A stretch of DNA of 64,000 bases, taken from Alphaproteobacteria bacterium (GTDB lineage: Bacteria; Myxococcota_A; UBA796; CAJQPC01). Below the pieces are notes generated by a model that saw only the letters and a list, made by a program, of their open reading frames with translations, was not told the DNA's origin and searched no databases. Positions 34,211 to 42,287 of this stretch are shown piece by piece. The position numbers and the translations under genes are program-made. The stretch covers positions 186,001-250,000 of the forward strand of contig JACKEV010000017.1 in the NCBI GenBank assembly GCA_020632795.1, in the 5' to 3' direction. Positions within the stretch are counted from its first letter, which is position 1, and every line of letters starts with the position of its first letter.

Positions 34211-35209
34211 CTACAACTTGTCGATGAGGGCGGCGGTGAACTCGGCGGTGTCCGCCTTGCCCCCGAGGTCGCGGGTCAGGTGCTTGCGCTCCTCCAGGAC
34301 CGCCCAGATCGCGCCGTTGATGCGGTCCGCGATGCGCCGCTCGCCGATGTGCTCCAGCATCATCACCCCGGACATCAGCACCGCCAGGGGGTTGGCCACG
34401 CCCTTGCCGGCGATGTCGGGGGCGGTGCCGTGGACCGCCTCGAAGACCGCGATCTTGTCGCCCACGTTGGCCCCCGGGACCACCCCCAGGCCGCCCACGA
34501 GCCCGGCGCAGAGGTCCGAGATGATGTCCCCGTAGAGGTTCTGGAGCAGCAGCACGTCGAAGCGCGTCGGGTCCATCGCCAGGTACATCGAGAGGTTGTC
34601 GATGGGCAGGTTGGCCTGGGCGATGAAGGGGTAGTCCGCGCCGACCTCGTTGAAGGCGTCCAGGAACGCGCCGTCGGCCAGGGGCGAGACCCCGGCCTTG
34701 TGGCAGCAGGCGATCTCGCGCCGGCCGGTGTAGCGCATGAACTCGAAGGCCCACTGGGCGATGCGCAGGCCCGCCGAGCGGGTGGAGACCTTCAGGCTGA
34801 TGACCTCGCCCGGCATGATCTCGTGCTCGATGCCGGCGTAGAGGTCCTCGGTGTTCTCGCGCAGGACCACGATGTCCACGTCGCGGTAGGGGGTGCTGAT
34901 GCCCGGCAGGCTCTTCACCGGTCGCAGGCCCGTGTACAGCTCCAGCGTCTGCCGGATCGTGACGTTGGCGCTGCGGAAGCCCTTGCCCTTGGGGGTCTCC
35001 AGGGGCCCCTTGAGGCCGACACGGTTCTTGCGGATGGAGCGGAACACCGCCTCGGGGACCGGCTCGCCGACCTCCTCGAAGGCGCGGCGGCCGGCGTGGA
35101 CGATCTCCCACTCGATGGGCGCGCCGGCGGCGGCCAGCACCTCGCGGGTCGCCCCGGTGACCTCGGGGCCGATCCCGTCGCCCGGGATCAAGGTGATGGT
35201 GTAGGACAT
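34211..35209 (-). CDS. NAD-dependent isocitrate dehydrogenase-like protein
   Basis: 332 aa. YTITLIPGDGIGPEVTGA opens the Rossmann-type fold. The substrate loop RSANVTIRQTLELYTGLRPV keeps the Ser and Asn that in E. coli Icd (S113, N115) select isocitrate. The signature is QNLYGDIISDLCAGLVGGLG. The nicotinamide-side motif VFEAVHGTAPDIAGKGVANP fits NAD-type enzymes. The Tyr of AFEYA is Phe here, and the lysine block CCHKAGVSPLADGAF lacks the usual Asn. Role: oxidative decarboxylation of isocitrate in the TCA cycle. Confidence 0.82.
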   Translation of the reverse strand: MSYTITLIPGDGIGPEVTGATREVLAAAGAPIEWEIVHAGRRAFEEVGEPVPEAVFRSIRKNRVGLKGPLETPKGKGFRSANVTIRQTLELYTGLRPVKSLPGISTPYRDVDIVVLRENTEDLYAGIEHEIMPGEVISLKVSTRSAGLRIAQWAFEFMRYTGRREIACCHKAGVSPLADGAFLDAFNEVGADYPFIAQANLPIDNLSMYLAMDPTRFDVLLLQNLYGDIISDLCAGLVGGLGVVPGANVGDKIAVFEAVHGTAPDIAGKGVANPLAVLMSGVMMLEHIGERRIADRINGAIWAVLEERKHLTRDLGGKADTAEFTAALIDKL

Positions 35210-35278
35210 CGTGCCTCCGGTGGATGCGCAGGTGCCGGACCTAACACCTCCGCCACCTCCATGTTAGGGCCTCGGGCC

Positions 35279-35980
35279 ATGAGCGCCGAAAAGCCACAGG
35301 TCAGCCCGCTGCGCGTCCTCTTCGTCACCTCCCCGTTGATGCTGGCGATGGTGCTGGGGGTCAGCGTCGCGGTGCTGATCGCCCTCTCCTGGATCGGCGG
35401 GACCGCTGAGGGCGCGCGCGCCGAGATCACCTTCGAGAGCGACTGCCCGGCGCAGTGGGCCGAGCGGGTCCAGGCCCGCGCCGGCGCCATCGGCCTGGGG
35501 GATCCCAGCCTGGCCCAGCGCGGCGCGCAGGTCTCCCTGACCGCCACCCTGCCCGGCCTGGAGGACGACCAGACCGCCATCCCGGCGCTGTTGACCGCGC
35601 CCGGCGTGTTCGCGGTCTACGCCGCCGAGACCGTGGACAGCGCCCCGGAGGGTACGCCCCTGGCCACCAACGACGACATCGAGGACGTCTTCTTCCAGCT
35701 CGACGCCACCGGCCACCCCTACACCCAGGTCGACCTCTCCCCGGTCGCCGGCCAGCGCGTCGAGGCGGCCGCCCCCCCCGCCCTGCTCTACGTGCTCGAC
35801 GGCCAGGTGGTCGACACCTTCCACTCCGAGCTGGGCTTCAAGGGCTCCAAGCTGGAGCTGCACCCCAAGCTCCTCTCCACCAAGGAGGAGGTGCGCCGGG
35901 CCACCGACTGGATGCTGATGCTCAAGTTCGGCCCGGCGCCGTGCGAGGCGCGGGGGGTGGGGATCCGGGTGGTGGAGTAG
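35279..35980 (+). CDS. Single-pass membrane protein with SecD P1-head-like domain
   Basis: 233 aa from the ATG at 35279; the larger plus-strand frame upstream is shadow of the divergent genes. One helix sits at residues about 17-42 (LMLAMVLGVSVAVLIALSWI). The exported part has QARAGAIGLGDPSLAQRGAQ followed by VSLTATLPGLEDDQTAIPAL and LLTAPGVFAVY. This is the SecD periplasmic head pattern (R.Q.lGl.dp.v...g.....l.LPG). It lacks the SecD transmembrane core, so it is a stand-alone relative. It is divergent from the IDH pair with a 69-nt intergenic promoter region. Confidence 0.65.
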   Translation: MSAEKPQVSPLRVLFVTSPLMLAMVLGVSVAVLIALSWIGGTAEGARAEITFESDCPAQWAERVQARAGAIGLGDPSLAQRGAQVSLTATLPGLEDDQTAIPALLTAPGVFAVYAAETVDSAPEGTPLATNDDIEDVFFQLDATGHPYTQVDLSPVAGQRVEAAAPPALLYVLDGQVVDTFHSELGFKGSKLELHPKLLSTKEEVRRATDWMLMLKFGPAPCEARGVGIRVVE

Positions 35981-36010
35981 GATGGTGCGCCTCCCCTGTT
36001 GGAGCCCGGG

Positions 36011-37258
36011 ATGATCAGCAGCTTCCAAGCGAACGGCTACCGGAACGTGAAGGTCGACGATCTCCGTTTCGGGAAGGTCAACCTGCTGATCGGCCCGAAC
36101 AACTCCGGGAAGAGCAACTTCATCCGCGCGATGGGCTTCCTGCGGGACATGCTCGGGTTCAGCATCGAGCTCCGGCGCGACGAGAACCCGTTCGAGAAGG
36201 CTGTCGCAGTGCATGGGGGAGCGCGCATCCCGGACCGACGGGCTGCTCAGGCCTCCAACGTCGCGATGCGTTGGGCCTTCGCAGCGGGCGAGGAGGAGGT
36301 CTCCTTCGCCCTGGAGATGATGATCACCGCCTCGCCGCACCACAGCGACCGCGCCCGCATCCTCATGGAGCGTCTCGCTGGAGAGGGCCCGGAGGGGAGC
36401 TGGGATTTCCGCCGCATCAACACCGGTACCCCGCGCGATCTGTACCGGCCGGAGCTGACCGGCCCTGCCCAGAAGATCGACCTCAACCTCGACCCATCAT
36501 TGAGCGCGCTGCACCAGGACGACCGCACGGTCAACGCGGTGGGCGGCCTGGTCGGCGGCCGCTACGCCTCCGCCGCCCTCACCGCCCAGGAGTGGGCCGT
36601 CGAAAGCCGCGCCTACGCCTGCAACCGCTTCGACCTCGACGGGATGTCCGGCGCCGTCGACACCCGCACCGGCCTGAACGACCTCGACCCCACCGCCACC
36701 GAGCTGGCCAACGTTCTGCGCACCTGGGAGCTTCGCCCCGAGGGCCTGGAGGCCTACACCGAGGCCCTGCAGACCCTGGTGCCGGACCTCCAGCGGGTCT
36801 GGGTGCAGGAGGCCGCCGGCCGCCGCTGGGTCAGCCTGCGCGTCGGCGGCAAGCAGTACGAGCTGAACGAGATGTCCAACGGCACCCTCCAGGCCATGGC
36901 CCTGGCGTATCTGCTGTTCACGCCCTTCCGGGTGGAGACCCTCTGCCTGGACGAGCCTGAGGTCAACCTCCACCCCGCCTGGCAGAAGGTCGTCGGCCGC
37001 TGGCTTCAGCAGCGCCGCTCCGCCGACCAGCTCTTCATCAGCACCCACTCCCCCGACCTGCTGGACACCTTCACCGAGGCCTTCCGCGCCGGAGAGGCGA
37101 AGGTGTTCGCCTTCCAGCCCACCACCGCTGAGCCCCAGGAAGGCTCCATCGCCCGCGAGGTCACCGCCCAGGAGCTGGCCGACCGCCTGGACGAAGGCTG
37201 GGAGCTGGGCGATCTGTATCGTGTGGGGGACCCGCAGCTCGGTGGCTGGCCGTGGTGA
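36011..37258 (+). CDS. AbiLi-like AAA ATPase (OLD/AAA_21-like defence protein)
   Basis: 415 aa from the ATG at 36011 (GGAG six bases upstream). Walker A is GPNNSGKSN, and the ABC-type signature region lies in ELNEMSNGTLQAMALAYLLF. Walker B is LCLDEPEVNLHP, followed by the H-loop STHSPDLLDTF. This is the compact SMC-like ATPase without a fused nuclease. The gene overlaps the next by 4 nt, and the next encodes a DUF4276/TOPRIM-like protein. The pair therefore matches the two-gene abortive infection module AbiL (AbiLi and AbiLii). Phage protection is inferred by analogy. Confidence 0.78.
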   Translation: MISSFQANGYRNVKVDDLRFGKVNLLIGPNNSGKSNFIRAMGFLRDMLGFSIELRRDENPFEKAVAVHGGARIPDRRAAQASNVAMRWAFAAGEEEVSFALEMMITASPHHSDRARILMERLAGEGPEGSWDFRRINTGTPRDLYRPELTGPAQKIDLNLDPSLSALHQDDRTVNAVGGLVGGRYASAALTAQEWAVESRAYACNRFDLDGMSGAVDTRTGLNDLDPTATELANVLRTWELRPEGLEAYTEALQTLVPDLQRVWVQEAAGRRWVSLRVGGKQYELNEMSNGTLQAMALAYLLFTPFRVETLCLDEPEVNLHPAWQKVVGRWLQQRRSADQLFISTHSPDLLDTFTEAFRAGEAKVFAFQPTTAEPQEGSIAREVTAQELADRLDEGWELGDLYRVGDPQLGGWPW

Positions 37259-38016
37259 CGGTCGGGTACTTCTGTACGAAGAGCTACACCGAGGTCGGCG
37301 GCATCCAGGCGCTCCTGCAGAAGATCAACCCCCGGGTCCGCTGGCAGCGTTGCTTCCCGGCGGTGCTCAAGCCCGGCCCCAAGCCCGGCCGCCTGGCGCT
37401 CCCGCTTGGCGATCAGGACATGGGCGCCACCGGCGAATCCTTGATCCGGCGCATGGAGCAGCGCCTGCGCGACCACTACCGAGGCGCCGCGCTCGATGCG
37501 CTCCTGCTCATCGACGACGCGGACTGTCGCTTCTGCGGCGACGACCCGCCAAAGAGCCAGGCCGAGGCCATCGAGGCCCTCACCCGCCGCGCCCGTACCG
37601 CCCTCGGTCGGGACGACATCCCCGTCTTCGCGTTGTTCGCGTCCCCGGAGGTCGAGGCGTGGCTGCTGGCGGACTGGGATCGCTCCTTCGGAGCAGACCA
37701 TCCCCACTTGAGCCACACTCTGCGTCACCACCTCGCCCAGCGCCTCACGCCGCACTGGCCGGCGACCGAGGGCTACGGGTGCCCGGAGCTGCGCGGAGGG
37801 GGATGCACCACCAAGCTCAGCGAGGTGCTTCAGGACGTGATGGCCGACCCGGCGACCTACGCCTGGGCGAAGCTCGATCCGGCCAAGGATGGGCGCCGCT
37901 ACAGCAAGAAGGTGGACGGCGCGCTGATGCTTCAGCGGGTGCGACCTGAGCGGATTAGCGAACACTGTTCGCTTTTCTTTGCCCCGGTCGCCCGCCAGCT
38001 CGCCGCGCTCCCGTAA
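37255..38016 (+). CDS. DUF4276/AbiLii-like protein, partner of the AAA ATPase
   Basis: 253 aa, with the GTG at 37255 (GTGA overlap); the GTG at 37252 is equally possible. Acidic centre LLLIDDADCRFC and the ASPEVEAWLLADW motif resemble the TOPRIM-like core of DUF4276/RloB/AbiLii proteins. The C-terminal CTTKLSEVLQDVM and RYSKKVDGALMLQRV recall the conserved K..Y.K.....l.l segment. These proteins are thought to be the effector nuclease or toxin gated by the ATPase. No other defence genes lie nearby. Confidence 0.65.
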   Translation: MTVGYFCTKSYTEVGGIQALLQKINPRVRWQRCFPAVLKPGPKPGRLALPLGDQDMGATGESLIRRMEQRLRDHYRGAALDALLLIDDADCRFCGDDPPKSQAEAIEALTRRARTALGRDDIPVFALFASPEVEAWLLADWDRSFGADHPHLSHTLRHHLAQRLTPHWPATEGYGCPELRGGGCTTKLSEVLQDVMADPATYAWAKLDPAKDGRRYSKKVDGALMLQRVRPERISEHCSLFFAPVARQLAALP

Positions 38017-38032
38017 GCGCGGCGCCACATGC

Positions 38033-39091
38033 TCAGGACGGGCACTCGCCCGGTCGAGAGAACGACGATGTGCTCTCGCAGGCCCCGTCGGCGGTCTCGG
38101 TGTCGCACTGGTCGCCCGTGCCGCCGCCTCCGTAGCCGACGTCGGAGGCGGCGCCGCCCCAGAGGACGTCGTCGTCCCCATCACCCCAGAGGTAGTCCCC
38201 ATCATCATCTCCACAGATGACATCTTCGCCATCGTCACCGTGGATGTAGTCCACGTCGTCGCCTCCGGAGATGTAGTCCACGCCGGTTCCTCCAAAGATT
38301 GTGTCGTCTCCCGCTTCTCCCCGGATCACATCGTCCTCGGTGCCGCCCCAGATCTCGTCGTCGCCGGGGCCGCCGTAGATCGTGTCGAACTGCGCCCCGC
38401 CATACAGCCGGTCATGCTCTTCCCCCCCTCGGATGATGTCATCCCCCAGATCACCATAGATGACATCCTCGCCAAGCTCACCCCAGAGCTGGTCGTCGTG
38501 CTGGCCTCCTCGGATGGTGTCGTTTCCCGCTGAGCCCCAGATCATGTCGTCACCGTCTCCACCAAACAGGTCCTCGTGGTAGTTCGCGCCCGACTCGTCG
38601 GAGCCGACGATGATGTCTTCACCATCTCCGGCGTCCACGCTGACAAACAGGTTGGAGCCGGAGTCATACGGCGCCAGCTCCGCGGAGGACGAACCGAGGC
38701 TGTCATACAGCTTGATGTCGTCCCCCGCGTCCCCACCCACCACGCGCACCTGATCGATGGCATCGACGGATGGATCCAGCTCGCAGCAGAAGTAGTACGA
38801 CGACGACGAGCCGGCAGCCTCGTTCCCATAGGCCTTGTACAGCCCAGCGGCAGAGTCCCACACCACGTTCACGAATGCCGTCACATGCGTCCCGCTCGCG
38901 TTCGTTGTGACGTCGCACTCCCAGATCAGGTCACCTGCGCCATTTGTCACGGTGACACAGTTGTCATCCGCCGAGCTGCTCCCGCTCCCGTAGCAGGCGG
39001 CGCTCGACCAGGCCCCTGGGCACGCCCCGGCGGTCGTCGGGAACACAGACAGAGCAGCAGCAAGGACCGCAGCGGTCTTGAACAGGCGCAT
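38033..39091 (-). CDS. Secreted RTX-type calcium-binding repeat protein
   Basis: 352 aa from the ATG at 39091 (GGAG nine bases upstream). Residues 1-23 are a signal peptide (KTAAVLAAALSVFPTTAGA). The second half is a run of GG.G.D.[IL] nonapeptides (DDMIWGSAGNDTIRGGQHDD, then YGGPGDDEIWGGTEDDVIRG), the RTX beta-roll that folds on calcium. The C-terminus is Cys-containing and ends in FSRPGECPS. Unlike type I secreted RTX proteins it has a Sec signal, so it probably reaches the surface by another route. No catalytic domain is seen. Confidence 0.85.
   Translation of the reverse strand: MRLFKTAAVLAAALSVFPTTAGACPGAWSSAACYGSGSSSADDNCVTVTNGAGDLIWECDVTTNASGTHVTAFVNVVWDSAAGLYKAYGNEAAGSSSSYYFCCELDPSVDAIDQVRVVGGDAGDDIKLYDSLGSSSAELAPYDSGSNLFVSVDAGDGEDIIVGSDESGANYHEDLFGGDGDDMIWGSAGNDTIRGGQHDDQLWGELGEDVIYGDLGDDIIRGGEEHDRLYGGAQFDTIYGGPGDDEIWGGTEDDVIRGEAGDDTIFGGTGVDYISGGDDVDYIHGDDGEDVICGDDDGDYLWGDGDDDVLWGGAASDVGYGGGGTGDQCDTETADGACESTSSFSRPGECPS
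38110..38590 (-). repeat. RTX nonapeptide-coding repeats
   Basis: Around 15 GGxGxDx[IL] nonapeptide units, encoded back to back; on the plus strand they appear as ATCATCTCCAC-like runs. They form the calcium beta-roll of the secreted protein. Confidence 0.8.
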
Positions 39092-39327
39092 GAAGACGCT
39101 CCGACATGGGAGGGGTTGTGGCTCCCATCTGCCCCGGACTCTACCGAACCGCGTCGACCCGCTGCAAGGCACCGCGTCATTTTTTTCGACCCCCCCGTGA
39201 TCCACTCCGCCCCCTGCCCCGTACCCCCATCGACAGCGCGCCACGGTGACCCCCTGAGAACCCCCATCCGAAGGGGATCGGGGCCCGTGCGCCCGCCGTC
39301 CATGACCCCCAAGACGGAGCAGAGACC

Positions 39328-41109
39328 ATGTCCGACGTGAACTTCCCCGCCACCGCCCAGCTCCTCAACGTGCTCGCCCAGATGGAGGGCGGGCTGGAGA
39401 TGGGCCTCAAGGTGCTGGACGTGCCCGGCGTCCCCAACGTGGGCCCCACCAAGCTCACCGCCATCTTCAACCGCATCCGCACCACCGGCCCGGTGGAGAC
39501 CCCCGCCGACATCATGGAGGCCGAGGGCGTGGGAGAGATCCTGACCACGCGCATCGGCGAGGCCCTCAACGCCCGTGGCGTGGTGACCGCCGAGGGGCTC
39601 TCGCCGGCCTTCGTCGAGGGCCTCAAGCGCGGCGACCTGAGCTTCATGGCCACCGCTGAGGTGCCCGCGTCCCAGGCCCCCGGCCGCGCCGCGCGGGTGC
39701 TCGACGCCCTGGTCCGCCGGGCGGCCGGCCCCGAGCAGCTCGCCCTGGCCAGCCTGCTGCGGACCGCCATCCGCCTGGGCGCGGGGGCCCCGCTCGACCC
39801 GGTGGACCGCGTCCTCGGCCAGGTCCTTCGCTCCAGCGCCGCCGCCGAGGACGTGTTCGCCGGCTTCGCCGAGGCCCTGCCCGCCAACCCCGCCGCCGCC
39901 GCCCTCGTCGACCGCCACAACCTCTCCGGCGATCGCCCCTCCACCCTGGCCCTGGCCTTCGCCCGCCCGCGCCTGGCCGCGCGCCTGCAGGACGAGGTGG
40001 AGCCCGCGCCGCTGTTCCAGGACACCAGCCCGCCGGTCTTCACCGACAGCCTCATCGACAAGGTGAAGGGTGGCGACCTCGGCGCCGCGAAGGAGCTGAT
40101 CGAGCGGGTCTCCAAGGGCGACCTCTCCGGCGTGCTCCAGGGGGTCGGCCCCGACCAGATCAAGGAGCTGGTCGAGAAGGCCGTCTCGACGATCAACAAG
40201 AAGGACAAGGACAGCGCGACCCCCCAGCCCACCACGAAGCGCACCACCGTCATCGAGCGCACCGACGGCACCAAGGTCACCGAGACCGAGGAGCGCACCG
40301 GCACCCCCGAGAAGAACAACGACGAGGACGGCCGCCCCACCCGCGCGCCGCCGGAGCGCATCCCCGAGGGGGATCTGTATCGCATCTCGGTGCACACGGT
40401 CACCTGCCGCGAGGTCCAGGGGCGGTTCATCAACGCCCTGTCCAACGACGAGATCTCCTATGTCATCGACGGCGACGTGAAGTTCAACCAGGCGAACCCC
40501 ACCGTGCCGCTCAAGTTCGCCAGCGGCCTGCACGAGAACGTGAACACCGGAGAGACGCTGAGCACCATCAGCGACCTCATCCCGGACGGCAAGTCGGACA
40601 CCCACATCTTCACCGAGAACGAGACCGTCCTGGTGGCCAAGCAGCCCGTCCTGGGCAAGCAGAAGCTCGGCCAGGCCCCGCTCTCCATCGCGAACGCCTA
40701 CTTCAAGCTGGATGACTTCAAGAAGGTCACCTTCGACATGACCCTGCTCGAGAACGACAGCGACACCATCAAGCTGGTCAAGCGCGCGTTCAAGCTGGCC
40801 CAGGGCCTGGTCGACAAGCTCGCCGAGCTGAAGCCCTCCCTGCCGATCCAGCTCCTCGCCGACACCAAGGCCATCGAGGAGCTGGGCAAGCTCATCGTCG
40901 AGCTGCTGGGCAGCGACGACAAGATCGGCACCTGGACCGGCGTGACCATCACCAACCGGGACGTCAAGACCATCACCGCTCAGTCCCCCGCCGGCAAGAC
41001 CGACAGCTTCGTGTACTGGGTCGCCCGCACCAGCGGCGCCAAGGTCTTCAAGTCCGGGGGCGCCGACTACCGGGCGCAGATCCGCATCGAGAGGCTGCTG
41101 GTCGATTGA
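39328..41109 (+). CDS. 593-aa hypothetical protein with N-terminal HhH-like region
   Basis: 593 aa from an ATG. The N-terminal VLDVPGVPNVGPTKLTAIFN followed by MEAEGVGEILTTRIGEAL resembles paired helix-hairpin-helix turns (pGvG..ka..i). A helical middle part ends in an acidic/Lys linker (STINKKDKDSATPQPTTKRT). The C-terminal 220 residues look beta-rich (YRISVHTVTCREV, YVIDGDVKFNQ, WTGVTITNRDVKTIT, YRAQIRIERLLV). No signal peptide, no membrane helix, no recognised catalytic motif. It is followed by the sigma-factor gene 35 nt later (counted to its GTG), so the two may be co-transcribed. Confidence 0.6.
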   Translation: MSDVNFPATAQLLNVLAQMEGGLEMGLKVLDVPGVPNVGPTKLTAIFNRIRTTGPVETPADIMEAEGVGEILTTRIGEALNARGVVTAEGLSPAFVEGLKRGDLSFMATAEVPASQAPGRAARVLDALVRRAAGPEQLALASLLRTAIRLGAGAPLDPVDRVLGQVLRSSAAAEDVFAGFAEALPANPAAAALVDRHNLSGDRPSTLALAFARPRLAARLQDEVEPAPLFQDTSPPVFTDSLIDKVKGGDLGAAKELIERVSKGDLSGVLQGVGPDQIKELVEKAVSTINKKDKDSATPQPTTKRTTVIERTDGTKVTETEERTGTPEKNNDEDGRPTRAPPERIPEGDLYRISVHTVTCREVQGRFINALSNDEISYVIDGDVKFNQANPTVPLKFASGLHENVNTGETLSTISDLIPDGKSDTHIFTENETVLVAKQPVLGKQKLGQAPLSIANAYFKLDDFKKVTFDMTLLENDSDTIKLVKRAFKLAQGLVDKLAELKPSLPIQLLADTKAIEELGKLIVELLGSDDKIGTWTGVTITNRDVKTITAQSPAGKTDSFVYWVARTSGAKVFKSGGADYRAQIRIERLLVD

Positions 41110-41144
41110 GGCCGCTGCTACGATGGGGGTCCGCCGGAGCCCTG

Positions 41145-41684
41145 GTGACCCACCCCGATGACGACGCTGCCCTGATCGACCGCGTGTCCCGCGGCGACCA
41201 GGCGGCGCTCGCCGCGCTCTACCAGCGCCACGCCCCGCTCCTGCTGGGCGCGGCGCTGCGGCGGCTGGGGGACCGGAGCGAGGCCGAGGACCTCGTGCAC
41301 GACCTCTTCGTGGAGGTCTGGCACAAGGCGACCACCTTCGACCCCGCCCGGGGCAGCGCCCGGACCTGGCTGCTGGTGCGCCTCAACAGCCGCGCCGTCG
41401 ACCGGCTGCGGGCCCCCCGCCGCGCCCGCCGCGCCCCCGCCCCCCCGGACCCGGGCCAGCTCGTGACCACCCCCTCCGCCACATCCCCCGATCAGCTCTG
41501 GGTGCGCGGCCGCATGCAGGCGCTGCCGGAGCGGGAGCGGGCGGTGCTGGAGCTGGCCTACTTCGACGGCCTGTCCACCCGGGAGATCGCCAGCCAGCAG
41601 GGCATCCCGGTGGGCACGGTCAAGTCACGCATGGCGGCGGGCCTCAAGCGCCTGCGGGTCGACGCCCAGGGAGGCCCCCCATGA
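41145..41684 (+). CDS. ECF-family RNA polymerase sigma factor
   Basis: 179 aa from the GTG at 41145; a TTG 39 bases upstream is open but less likely. Region 2 is visible as LLGAALRRLGDRSEAEDLVH followed by DLFVEVW. Region 4 is ERAVLELAYFDGLSTREIA followed by IPVGTVKSRMAAGLKRLRV. A Pro/Ala/Arg linker joins them. It overlaps the ChrR-like cupin gene (ATGA), so the pair follows the usual sigma/anti-sigma order. The regulon may include the neighbouring selenoprotein; that is inference. Confidence 0.9.
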   Translation: MTHPDDDAALIDRVSRGDQAALAALYQRHAPLLLGAALRRLGDRSEAEDLVHDLFVEVWHKATTFDPARGSARTWLLVRLNSRAVDRLRAPRRARRAPAPPDPGQLVTTPSATSPDQLWVRGRMQALPERERAVLELAYFDGLSTREIASQQGIPVGTVKSRMAAGLKRLRVDAQGGPP

Positions 41685-42256
41685 GCACCGAGCACGACGC
41701 CAGGCTCGCCGAGTGGCTGCTCGGTGTGGCCGATGACATCGACCCTTCAGCGCCCGTCGACGCGGCGGAGGCCGACGCGCTGGCCGCGCCGCTGCTCGGC
41801 CCGCCGGTGGACCTGCCCGAGGCGCTCTTCAGCAGGCTGTCCGCCTCGCTGGAGGCCGCCGGGCCCCTCGCGCCCTTCCTCGACCGGGTCTCGGCGCTGT
41901 TCGCGCTGGACCCCGAGGCCACCCGGGCCCTGCTGCGGGTCCCGCCGGGCGAACCCGACTGGCCGCCCATGTTCCCCGGCATCCGGGCCCGCCGGGTCCC
42001 CTCCCCGGCCGGCACCCAGGGTGCGCTGGTCTGGGTCGCCCCCGGGCTGGTGTTCCCCACCCACCGCCACCAGGGGCCCGAGCGCCTGCTGTTCCTGCGC
42101 GGCGCCTGCGCCGACGACGCCGGCCGACGCTACCGCGCGGGCGACCGCTGCGACTCCGCGCCGGGCACCGCCCACGCCTTCACCGTGGACCTGGACCAGC
42201 CGCTGCTGTTCGCGGTGCTCGCCCGAGGGGTGGTGTTCGTCGTCGAGGATCGCTGA
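41681..42256 (+). CDS. ChrR-like cupin anti-sigma factor
   Basis: 191 aa. The cupin domain has PGLVFPTHRHQGPERLLFLR, with His, His and Glu as metal ligands, and GDRCDSAPGTAHAFTVD with a third His, as in the C-terminal cupin of ChrR. The N-terminus (MSTEHDARLAEWLLGVADDI) lacks the HxxxCxxC zinc anti-sigma motif of R. sphaeroides ChrR. It might therefore bind sigma differently or act as an adaptor. It is translationally coupled to the ECF sigma gene by a 4-nt overlap. Likely sensor of oxidative or electrophile stress, by analogy. Confidence 0.75.
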   Translation: MSTEHDARLAEWLLGVADDIDPSAPVDAAEADALAAPLLGPPVDLPEALFSRLSASLEAAGPLAPFLDRVSALFALDPEATRALLRVPPGEPDWPPMFPGIRARRVPSPAGTQGALVWVAPGLVFPTHRHQGPERLLFLRGACADDAGRRYRAGDRCDSAPGTAHAFTVDLDQPLLFAVLARGVVFVVEDR

Positions 42257-42287
42257 AACCCCCTCCCCCCCGTGGAATCCTGGCGCC

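Noticed and set aside
32057..35278. The long plus-strand frame upstream of the SecD-like gene
   Set aside because: It is shadow of the Tim44-like and IDH genes. Only the last 233 codons (from 35279) look like a real protein.
39140..39190. T7 run in the RTX/593-aa intergenic region as a terminator
   Set aside because: No hairpin precedes the T-run; only a direct repeat ACCGCGTC is found. Not supported.
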